In this document: piece after piece, positions 57,496 to 64,000 of the stretch
Numbering within the stretch: the first letter of the stretch is position 1
How the letters are laid out: every line of letters starts with the position of its first letter
Source: Sinomonas sp. R1AF57
GTDB lineage: Bacteria > Actinomycetota > Actinomycetes > Actinomycetales > Micrococcaceae
DNA: 64,000 bases
Direction of reading: 5' to 3'
Assembly: GCF_002224485.1 (NCBI RefSeq)
Contig: NZ_CP022463.1
Span: 1,584,817-1,648,816, forward strand
Notes under the pieces: generated by a model
What the model saw: only the letters and a program-made list of their open reading frames with translations
Databases searched by the model: none
What the model was told of the DNA's origin: nothing
Position numbers and translations under genes: made by a program

Positions 57496-57501
57496 ACTGT
57501 A
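57496..57501 (-). promoter_or_regulatory. -10 box of the AAA+ gene (leaderless type)
   Basis: TACAGT on the minus strand is 6 nt (GGATGC) from the ATG at 57489. Confidence 0.6.
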
Positions 57502-57524
57502 GTACTCGAGGCCGGCGGAGCTGG

Positions 57525-57530
57525 TAGCAT
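57525..57530 (+). promoter_or_regulatory. -10 box of rpmE2
   Basis: TAGCAT lies 79 nt before the rpmE2 start and would place the transcript start just before the first leader hairpin. Confidence 0.45.
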
Positions 57531-57536
57531 TGACTG

Positions 57537-57609
57537 CTGGCCCTCCAATCGGGAGGGCGTTCACACCTGGCCTCTGGCAAAATCCAGGGGCATAAGCAAA
57601 GGGCCTATT
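57537..57609 (+). promoter_or_regulatory. Structured 5' leader of rpmE2
   Basis: The leader starts with a hairpin GCCCTCC-AATCG-GGAGGGC at 57540-57558 and has a second short stem CCTGG/CCAGG at 57566-57588. No strong Shine-Dalgarno is seen just before the GTG. L31 leaders that bind their own protein are known in several bacterial groups, so autoregulation is possible. Confidence 0.4.
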
Positions 57610-57867
57610 GTGAAGTCTGATATCCACCCGTCGTACGAGTACGTGGTCTTCAACGACCTCGCCTCCGGCAAGAAGTTCCTCACGCGCTCCACGGTCTCCT
57701 CGGACAAGACCATCGAGTGGGAGGACGGCAAGACCTACCCCGTCATCGACGTCGAGGTCTCCTCCGAGTCGCACCCGTTCTACACGGGCAAGCAGCGCAT
57801 CATGGACTCGGCTGGCCGTGTCGAGCGCTTCAACGCCCGCTTCAAGAACTTCGGCAAGAAGGCCTGA
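57610..57867 (+). CDS. rpmE2: 50S ribosomal protein L31, type B
   Basis: This 85-residue ribosomal protein lacks the CXXC zinc motif of type A L31, so it is the zinc-independent paralogue. The start [20 protein letters not shown] (GTG codon) and the end [15 protein letters not shown] are typical. Such genes are usually derepressed by zinc shortage through Zur; I looked for a Zur box and saw none, so control may differ here. Confidence 0.95.
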   Translation: MKSDIHPSYEYVVFNDLASGKKFLTRSTVSSDKTIEWEDGKTYPVIDVEVSSESHPFYTGKQRIMDSAGRVERFNARFKNFGKKA

Positions 57868-57885
57868 CCCAGGCCCTGCCGCTCG

Positions 57886-57916
57886 AAGGCGCTGTCCCGC
57901 ACCGGGGCGGCGCCTT
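57886..57916 (+). terminator. Terminator after rpmE2
   Basis: A 13-bp stem with two G-T wobbles (AAGGCGCTGTCCC with GGGGCGGCGCCTT, loop GCACC) starts 18 nt after the rpmE2 stop and ends in TTT. Confidence 0.65.
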
Positions 57917-57961
57917 TGCCGTCTGCGGACCAAGCGGCCCGGTCTGGGCAGTCGGCAGGTC

Positions 57962-57967
57962 TAGTCT
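57962..57967 (+). promoter_or_regulatory. -10 box of the lipoate-ligase-like gene
   Basis: TAGTCT lies 6 nt (TGAGCC) before the GTG at 57974. Confidence 0.6.
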
Positions 57968-57973
57968 TGAGCC

Positions 57974-59032
57974 GTGGCTGAACATCACGGCGAATACAAG
58001 GTGCCCGGGGGAAAGCTCGTGGTCGCGGACCTCATGACCGAGGACGGCGAGATCGCCGCGGCGAGCATCAACGGGGACTTCTTCCTCGAACCCGACGAGG
58101 CCCTCGCAGACATCAACGGCGCACTCGTCGGCCTGTCGGTGCTCGCCCCGAACACGGCGATCAGCGCCGCCGTGGCCGACGCCGTGGGCCCCACCACGGT
58201 GATGTTCGGGTTCGACGCCGATGCTGTCGCCGTCGCCGTGCGACGCGCCCTCGGCCATGCGACCACATGGGCCGACCACGACTGGGAGGTCATCCCTCCC
58301 AGCACCCTCTCCATCACCGAGAATGTCGCCCTCGACGAGGTGCTCACCCGGGAGGTCGGCGAGGGGCGGCGCAACCCGACGCTGCGGCTGTGGGACTGGG
58401 ACGAGCGCGCCGTGGTGATCGGCAGCTTCCAGTCCTACCGGAACGAGGTGGACCCGGAGGGCGTCGCGCGCCACGGCGTCACGGTGGTCCGGCGGATCTC
58501 CGGCGGCGGCGCGATGTTCATGGAGGCCGGGAACTGCATCACCTACTCCCTGTACCTCCCGGCGTCCCTCGTCGACGGGCTCTCCTTCGCCGACTCCTAC
58601 CCCTTCCTCGACGCGTGGGTCATGGAGGCCCTCGCGTCCGTGGGCGTCAAGGCGTTCTACAAGCCCCTGAACGACATCGCGACCGAGGCCGGCAAGATCG
58701 GCGGGGCCGCGCAGAAGCGGCTCGCCAACGGCGGCCTCCTCCACCACGTCACCATGAGCTATGACATCGACGCCGAGAAGATGACCGAGGTCCTGCGGAT
58801 CGGGCGCGAGAAGATCTCCGACAAGGGCATCGCGAGCGCCAAGAAGCGCGTGGACCCGCTCAAGCGCCAGACCGGCCTCGCGCGCGAGGACCTCTTCGAA
58901 GCCATGATGTCCACGTTCGAGGCGCGCTACGGCGCCCGGCGGGTGGCGCTGTCCCAGGAGTCGCTCGCCGACGCAAGGGCCCTCGCGGAGCGCAAGTTCG
59001 CCACCCGCGAGTGGCTCCACCGAGTGCCCTAG
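57974..59032 (+). CDS. Lipoate/biotin protein ligase family, accessory domain at the N-terminus
   Basis: This 352-residue protein joins an LplA accessory-type domain (HGEYKVPGGKLVVADL, residues about 1-90) to a catalytic LplA domain that holds VVRRISGGGAMFMEAGNCITYS (glycine-rich RRxSGGG loop) and the Lys of AGKIGGAAQKRL. It should attach lipoate or a related acyl group to 2-oxoacid dehydrogenase or glycine cleavage proteins. The domain order is the reverse of E. coli LplA. Substrate choice (lipoate, octanoate or other) is open. It lies downstream of the rpmE2 terminator and has its own promoter. Confidence 0.87.
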   Translation: MAEHHGEYKVPGGKLVVADLMTEDGEIAAASINGDFFLEPDEALADINGALVGLSVLAPNTAISAAVADAVGPTTVMFGFDADAVAVAVRRALGHATTWADHDWEVIPPSTLSITENVALDEVLTREVGEGRRNPTLRLWDWDERAVVIGSFQSYRNEVDPEGVARHGVTVVRRISGGGAMFMEAGNCITYSLYLPASLVDGLSFADSYPFLDAWVMEALASVGVKAFYKPLNDIATEAGKIGGAAQKRLANGGLLHHVTMSYDIDAEKMTEVLRIGREKISDKGIASAKKRVDPLKRQTGLAREDLFEAMMSTFEARYGARRVALSQESLADARALAERKFATREWLHRVP

Positions 59033-59081
59033 GCGTGTGAGGCGCCCAGCACCCTCAGCGTGGCCGACCTGCGGTTCCTCC

Positions 59082-61694
59082 TCAGCCGCGCCGCGAGCAA
59101 TACTGCGCGCTCAGTGACCGGTGCAGGTGGTCCCGCGCCTCGACGACGAGCCTGCGGAGCGCGGCCGGGGCGTGGGCGTTCTCGTCGAGCCACGCGTCGG
59201 TGCGCGTCAGCACCGGGTCCTCGTCGGGAAGCTGGTCCACCGCGAGCACCGCGTCGGCAGGGAAGAGGCCTCGCACGAGCCGGGTGGCGATCTCCTGCGA
59301 GCGGTCTGCCCACAGCCCGGTGAGGGAGGCGAAATAGCGCTCCGTGAAGTGCTGGCGGAGGGCCGCCGGTCCCGCCATGAAGCCCTCGACTGTGGCGCTC
59401 AGCAGCTCGTTGGTGAGGCCCTCGCCCTCGACCGCCGCCATCCAAGCCGCTTCCTTGACCTTCGGGTCCGGACGGGCCGCCATGGCGAGCGCATGGCCCA
59501 CGCGCCCTTTGGCCGTGCGGTCGCGGCTGAGCTCGGCGTCGAGCTCCGCGGCTCCTGCCTGGCTCTGCGCCGCGAGCGCCTGCCACAGCGGCCACCGAAG
59601 GTCCTGGTCGACGACGAGGCCCGGCACCTGCTCACCGCCGGTCAGGAGGCCGCGCACGAGGCCGAGCTGCCCGCCCCCGTACCGGCTCCCGGCCGCGAGC
59701 GCACGCGCCCACGCGAGCTGCTGGTCCGAGCCCGGCGCGGCCGCCCGGAGCTCGCAAGCCATCGCAGCGAGGTACTTCTCGCGGAGCTCGGGCCGGCCCT
59801 CGCCGTGCGTGTACCTCTCGATCGCGGTGCGGGCGTTGTCCAGCACCGTCAGCTGCACCCCCACGGTCGTCTCCGCGCCGGCAAAGCGCTCGACGGCGCG
59901 CACGTACTCGCGCGCGGGAGCCTCGGCGTCGCGGGCGGCGTGCCACAGGGCCGTCCAGCACAGGGCGCGGGCCAAGGGGTCGTCGAGGTCGCCCAGCGAC
60001 GCGCGCACCGTCTGCTCGGACGCAGGGTCCAGGCGAACCTTCGCGTAGGTGAGGTCCTCGTCATTGACCAGGACCAGCTCTGGGACCGGCTGGCCCACGA
60101 GCTCCGGCACCTCGGTGAGTGCGCCGGTGACCTCGACGTCGGCCGACGCCGTGCGCACGAGGCGGCCCGCGGCGTCGTGCGCGTAGAGCCCCACCCGGAG
60201 CCGGTGGGGGCGCAGCGCCTCGCGCCCGGTCACGGGGTCCACAGCGGTCTGCCGGACGACCACGCGGGCCAGCGTGTCGCCGTCGTGCTCCGCCACCGGC
60301 TCCAGGACACTCAGCCCGGACGTCTGCAGCCACCGCTCCGCCCACTCGCGCAGCGAGCGGCCCGAGGCCTCCTCGAGGGCCGCGAGCAGGTCCGTCAGGC
60401 TCGTGTTCCCGTAGGCGTGCGCCCGGAAGTACGAGCGCGCCGCGTCGAAGAAGACGTCCTCGCCCACGTAGGCGACGAGCTGCTTGAGGACCGAGGCCCC
60501 CTTCGCGTAGGTGATGCCGTCGAAGTTCTGCTCGGCGGCCTCGAGGTCCGGGATGTCGGCGACGATGGGATGCGTGGTGGGCAGCTGGTCCTGGACGTAC
60601 GCCCACGCCTTGCGCCGGTTCGCGAAGTTCACCCACGCCGTCCGCCAGTCGGTGGCCCGGTCCACGGCGAAGGTCCCCATGAAGTCCGCGAACGACTCCT
60701 TGAGCCAGAGGTCGTCCCACCAGCGCATCGTCACGAGGTCGCCGAACCACATGTGCGCCATCTCGTGCAGGAGCGTGTTCGCGCGGGCCTCGTACTGGGA
60801 ATCGGCGGCGCGGGAGGTGAAGACGTACTGCTCGGTGAAGGTCACGAGGCCGGGGTTCTCCATTGCCCCGAGGTTGTACTCGGGGACGAACGCCTGCTCG
60901 TACTTGCCCCAGGGGTATCCCGGCGTGAAGACGGAATGGTAGAAGTCGAGGCCGCGCTTGGTCAGGTCGAAGACGCGGTCCGCGTCGAAGGTGGCTGCGA
61001 GCGACGCGCGGCAGTAGGCCGCGAGCGGGATGGTGAGCCGCTCGCCGTCGCGCGTCGTGCCCGTCCATTCGTCGGTCGCGCGGTGGTAGGGACCGGCGAC
61101 GACGGCGGCGAGGTAGGTCGACATCCGCTCGGTGGGGGAGAAGTCCCAGCGCACGACGCCGGCGTCCCCGCCGGCCGCGCCGACTGCGGCGAGGGCGCCG
61201 TTCGCGCTCACGTGCCACCCCTCGGGGGCGAGGACCGTGAAGGCGATGGTCGCCTTGAGGTCGGGCTGCTCGAAGTTCACGAAGTACCTGCGGGCGTCGG
61301 CGGGCTCGCACTGGGTGTAGAGGTACGTCTTCCCGTCGGCGGGGTCGGTGAACCGGTGGAGGCCCTCGCCGGAGCGCGAGTAGCGGCCCAGCGCCGTCAC
61401 CTCGAGCCGGTTCTCGGCCTCCAGACCCGCCAGCCGGAGCCGCGCGCTGTCGTACACCATGGCCTCGTCGAGGAGGCGCCCGTTGAGCCGGACCTCGGTC
61501 ACCGCCTCGCCCAGGAAGTCCGCGAACGTCTCCGCCCCCGGTTCGGCGCTGAAGCGGATCACGCTCGTGGTGCCGAACGACGTCGCGGAGGGGTCCTCAG
61601 CATCGCTGACATCGAGCGTGACGTGGTACGAGTCGACCGAGATCACGCGGGCCCGGGCGGCGGCTTCCTCACGGCGCAGGTTCTGGGTGTGCAC
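59082..61694 (-). CDS. pepN: Aminopeptidase N (M1 family)
   Basis: This 870-residue zinc aminopeptidase removes N-terminal residues from peptides in the cytoplasm. It has the substrate motif LGAMENPGLV and the zinc site LLHEMAHMWFGD with a second Glu 19 residues on (WLKESFAD). A C-terminal ERAP-like helical domain follows. I start at the GTG 61694 (HTQNLRREEA follows); a TTG at 61706 is possible. It is convergent with the ligase gene and divergent from the ATP-grasp gene. Confidence 0.94.
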   Translation of the reverse strand: MHTQNLRREEAAARARVISVDSYHVTLDVSDAEDPSATSFGTTSVIRFSAEPGAETFADFLGEAVTEVRLNGRLLDEAMVYDSARLRLAGLEAENRLEVTALGRYSRSGEGLHRFTDPADGKTYLYTQCEPADARRYFVNFEQPDLKATIAFTVLAPEGWHVSANGALAAVGAAGGDAGVVRWDFSPTERMSTYLAAVVAGPYHRATDEWTGTTRDGERLTIPLAAYCRASLAATFDADRVFDLTKRGLDFYHSVFTPGYPWGKYEQAFVPEYNLGAMENPGLVTFTEQYVFTSRAADSQYEARANTLLHEMAHMWFGDLVTMRWWDDLWLKESFADFMGTFAVDRATDWRTAWVNFANRRKAWAYVQDQLPTTHPIVADIPDLEAAEQNFDGITYAKGASVLKQLVAYVGEDVFFDAARSYFRAHAYGNTSLTDLLAALEEASGRSLREWAERWLQTSGLSVLEPVAEHDGDTLARVVVRQTAVDPVTGREALRPHRLRVGLYAHDAAGRLVRTASADVEVTGALTEVPELVGQPVPELVLVNDEDLTYAKVRLDPASEQTVRASLGDLDDPLARALCWTALWHAARDAEAPAREYVRAVERFAGAETTVGVQLTVLDNARTAIERYTHGEGRPELREKYLAAMACELRAAAPGSDQQLAWARALAAGSRYGGGQLGLVRGLLTGGEQVPGLVVDQDLRWPLWQALAAQSQAGAAELDAELSRDRTAKGRVGHALAMAARPDPKVKEAAWMAAVEGEGLTNELLSATVEGFMAGPAALRQHFTERYFASLTGLWADRSQEIATRLVRGLFPADAVLAVDQLPDEDPVLTRTDAWLDENAHAPAALRRLVVEARDHLHRSLSAQYCSRRG

Positions 61695-61760
61695 GCGGCC
61701 ATTCAACCACGGTGCCCCGACACTCCACGGGCTCGGGGAGGGCCCCGTTATGCGTCAGCG

Positions 61761-61784
61761 GGGGATAGGTGAAAAGCTGTCCCC
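61761..61784 (+). promoter_or_regulatory. Inverted repeat at the ATP-grasp gene start
   Basis: GGGGATAG and CTGTCCCC (one G-T) flank 8 nt and end one base before the ATG at 61786. It could be an operator or an mRNA hairpin hiding the start. Confidence 0.4.
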
Positions 61785-61785
61785 T

Positions 61786-63345
61786 ATGTCGGATCTCTTC
61801 GAGGACTACTCCGTCGCCGCCGCCCGTACTGGCGCGTACGACGAGATGTTCGCCCCAGACCAGGTGGCGCGCCCCAGCTACCGCCAGCTCGCGGAGGCGC
61901 TGGACGGCCTGGACCTGACCGACGTGAGCTCCCGCGCCGACTCGATGGCGCGGACCTTCCTTGACCGGGGCGTCACGTTCGACTTCGCCGGGGAGGAGCG
62001 CCCGTTCCCCCTGGACATCGTGCCGCGGGTCATCTCCGCCGCGGAGTGGGCGGTGCTCGAGAAGGGGGTCGCGCAGCGGGTCAGGGCCCTCGAGGCGTTC
62101 CTCAACGACGTCTACTCCAAGATGGCCGTCGTGGCGGACGGCGTCGTGCCCCGCCGCCTCATCACCACGAGCCAGCACTTCCATCGCCAGGTCCACGGCT
62201 TCGAGCCGGCCGGCGGCGTGCGCGTGCACATCTCGGGCATCGACGTCGTGCGCGACGCCGCCGGGACGTTCCGCGTGCTCGAGGACAACGTGCGCGTGCC
62301 CTCCGGCGTGAGCTACGTCCTCGAGAACCGGCGCGCCATGGCGAAGGGCCTGCCCGAGGCGTTCAGCCAGCAGCCCATCCGCCCCGTCGAGGAGTACCCC
62401 CGCCGCCTCCTCTCGGCCCTCCGCAAGACCGCGCCCGCCGGCGTCGATGAGCCCACCGTCGTGGTGCTCACCCCGGGCGTCTTCAACTCGGCCTACTTCG
62501 AGCACACGCTCCTGGCCGGCCTCATGGGCGTCGAGCTGGTCGAGGGACGCGACCTCATCTGCCGCGGGAACCGGGTCTACATGCGCACGACGGCGGGCGA
62601 GCAGCGCGTCGACGTCATCTACAAGAGGATCGACGACGACTTCCTCGACCCCCTGCAGTTCCGCTCCGACTCCATGCTCGGCTGCCCCGGCCTGGTCAAC
62701 GCGGCGCGTGCGGGCGGGGTGACGATCGCCAACGCCGTGGGCAACGGCGTCGCGGACGACAAGCTGGTCTACTCGTACGTCCCCGACCTGATCCGGTACT
62801 ACCTCGGCGAGGATCCGATCGTGGCCAACGTGGACACGTACCGGCTCGAGGAGGACGAGGCGCGCGAGGAGGTCCTGGACCGGCTCGACGAGCTCGTGGT
62901 CAAGCCCGTCGACGGCTCCGGCGGCAAGGGCCTCGTGATCGGCCCCGACGCGACCCGCGAGGAGCTCGACACCCTCCGCCGCCGCGTCATCGCCGACCCG
63001 CGCGGCTGGATCGCCCAGCCGGTCCTGCAGCTCTCCACGGTTCCCACCCTGTCCGGGGACAAGTTCGGGCCCAGGCACGTGGACCTGCGCCCCTTCGCCC
63101 TCAACGACGGCGACGACGTGTGGGTCCTCCCCGGGGGCCTCACCCGGGTGGCGCTCAAGGAGGGCTCCCTCATCGTCAACTCGAGCCAGGGCGGCGGGTC
63201 CAAGGACACCTGGGTGCTCGCGCAGTCGGCCGACGTCCCGGTGGAGGCCGAGCCGCGCCATTCGATCAGCATCCGCGAGCGCACGAGCGTCTGGCCCGTC
63301 GAGAGCAATTGGCGCGACCGCCAGGCGGAGCAGCAGCAGCAGTGA
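61786..63345 (+). CDS. Circularly permuted ATP-grasp protein (type 2)
   Basis: This 519-residue protein belongs to the circularly permuted ATP-grasp family (DUF404/DUF407, COG2308). Recognisable parts are PLDIVPRVISAAEWAVLEKG (in part), the segment VLEDNVRVPSGVSYVLENR, and near the C-terminus the ATP-binding VKPVDGSGGKGLVIGPDA with WIAQPVLQLSTVP. The family is thought to make peptide-like amide bonds together with alpha-E and transglutaminase partners; the product is unknown. The next gene is an alpha-E protein. Confidence 0.92.
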   Translation: MSDLFEDYSVAAARTGAYDEMFAPDQVARPSYRQLAEALDGLDLTDVSSRADSMARTFLDRGVTFDFAGEERPFPLDIVPRVISAAEWAVLEKGVAQRVRALEAFLNDVYSKMAVVADGVVPRRLITTSQHFHRQVHGFEPAGGVRVHISGIDVVRDAAGTFRVLEDNVRVPSGVSYVLENRRAMAKGLPEAFSQQPIRPVEEYPRRLLSALRKTAPAGVDEPTVVVLTPGVFNSAYFEHTLLAGLMGVELVEGRDLICRGNRVYMRTTAGEQRVDVIYKRIDDDFLDPLQFRSDSMLGCPGLVNAARAGGVTIANAVGNGVADDKLVYSYVPDLIRYYLGEDPIVANVDTYRLEEDEAREEVLDRLDELVVKPVDGSGGKGLVIGPDATREELDTLRRRVIADPRGWIAQPVLQLSTVPTLSGDKFGPRHVDLRPFALNDGDDVWVLPGGLTRVALKEGSLIVNSSQGGGSKDTWVLAQSADVPVEAEPRHSISIRERTSVWPVESNWRDRQAEQQQQ

Positions 63346-63408
63346 GCGCGCCCGCCCAGGCGAGCCGTCGCCGTCGTCCGTCTGTCCCCCCAACGTCTGG
63401 AGGCCGAC

Positions 63409-64000
63409 TTGCTCAGCCGCATCGCTGAATCCCTGTTCTGGATCGGCCGCTACGTGGAGCGTGCCGACGGGACCGCCCGCATCCTCGACGTGCACCTCGA
63501 GCGGCTCAACCACCTGCCGCCCTCTGAGCAGCACAGCGTCGCCCAGGAGCTGCTCGGCGTCATGGGCGCGCGCCCCGACAAGGAGGACTTCGGGCTCACC
63601 GAGCTGCTGCACGCGCTCGCGTACGACCGCTCGAACGCGACGTCGATCGCCGGGTCCCTCGGCGCCGCGCGCGAGAACGCGCGCCGGGCCCGCGAGACCG
63701 TGTCATCGAGCCTGTGGGAGTGCCTCAACACGACCTACTACGGGCTGAGCCAGCACCGCAAGGATGTCGTGGGCACGTACAGGTTCTGCAACTGGGTCCT
63801 CGAGCGCACCGCCATGGTGCGCGGCCTCGCGGACACGACGATGAGCCACGATGAGGGCTGGCTGTTCATGCTTCTGGGACGCTCCCTCGAGCGGGCGGAC
63901 ATGACCGCGCGCATGCTCTCCACCCGCGAGGTGCACACGGCGGGCATGTCGTGGGTGAACATGCTCCGCTGCGCGGGCGCGTACGAGTCCTTCCTCCGCA
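63409..64000 (+). CDS. Alpha-E domain protein, cut by window end
   Basis: About 197 residues of an alpha-helical alpha-E (DUF403, COG2307) protein are present and the frame is open to the end of the window. It starts at TTG 63409 behind GGAGG with a 5-nt gap. The N-terminus LLSRIAESLFWIGRYVERAD and the later FMLLGRSLERADMTARML are the paired family motifs. It follows the permuted ATP-grasp gene by 63 nt; a transglutaminase gene is expected next. Confidence 0.93.
   Translation, partial: MLSRIAESLFWIGRYVERADGTARILDVHLERLNHLPPSEQHSVAQELLGVMGARPDKEDFGLTELLHALAYDRSNATSIAGSLGAARENARRARETVSSSLWECLNTTYYGLSQHRKDVVGTYRFCNWVLERTAMVRGLADTTMSHDEGWLFMLLGRSLERADMTARMLSTREVHTAGMSWVNMLRCAGAYESFLR

Noticed and set aside
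57500-57610. Zur box upstream of rpmE2
   Set aside because: I looked for an AT-rich TGAnAATGATnnTCA-like palindrome and none is present.
59121-61772. 883-codon open frame opposite pepN
   Set aside because: It mirrors the codon bias of pepN and has no recognisable domain.

Overview
The window is a high-GC (roughly 70 %), gene-dense, IS-free stretch of an actinobacterial chromosome. The protein sequences and gene content (WhiA, OpcA, permuted ATP-grasp/alpha-E proteins, two-domain lipoate-type ligase, FAS-II type SDRs) suggest a member of the Micrococcaceae such as Arthrobacter or Sinomonas; the genus is an inference. Starts are often GTG. At least twelve genes carry a TAnnnT -10 box only 6-8 nt before the start codon with no Shine-Dalgarno, which predicts leaderless mRNAs.

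Layout. 0-3.9 kb: 3' part of uvrA, a HAD phosphatase and a PlsC acyltransferase. 3.9-8.8 kb: uvrC-rapZ-yvcK-whiA. 9-13.3 kb: sodA, then the lower-glycolysis set gap-pgk-tpiA-secG. 13.4-21.7 kb (minus strand): the pentose-phosphate/upper-glycolysis operon tkt-tal-pgi-zwf-opcA-pgl. 22-25.8 kb: haem A synthesis genes ctaB and ctaA, facing each other, with ctaA behind an ABC exporter. 25.9-30.6 kb: sufR-sufB-sufD-sufC-sufT for Fe-S cluster assembly, lacking sufS/sufU. This order (uvrC to suf) is essentially that of the same region in Mycobacterium tuberculosis (Rv1420-Rv1466), so it is an old actinobacterial core.

30.7-34.3 kb: a membrane-anchored zinc metallopeptidase and, divergently, an acyl-CoA ligase overlapping a thiolase-like gene. 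34.3-44.1 kb is the standout: a complete selenoprotein island. It holds a formate dehydrogenase catalytic subunit read through an in-frame UGA at 34898-34900 (selenocysteine 189) with a SECIS-like hairpin just downstream, its Fe-S subunit and NrfD-type membrane subunit, and all four selenocysteine genes: selD, tRNA-Sec (anticodon UCA), selA and selB. It lies where the mycobacterial-type gene order breaks, so it may be an acquired cassette.

44.2-64 kb: an ECF transporter pair without its substrate-binding component, recQ, an ABC-F ATPase, a four-gene overlapping operon (DUF3099, small Cys protein, SURF1, YbaK), fabG followed by a second SDR with a Tyr-X6-Lys enoyl-reductase signature in the position of mycobacterial inhA, serB, an ABC ATPase-TauE-TrmH run, a CbxX-type AAA+ ATPase, rpmE2 with a structured leader, a lipoate/biotin ligase-family gene, pepN, and the start of a permuted ATP-grasp/alpha-E peptide-modification cluster that runs off the window. 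Most convergent gene ends share strong bidirectional hairpins.
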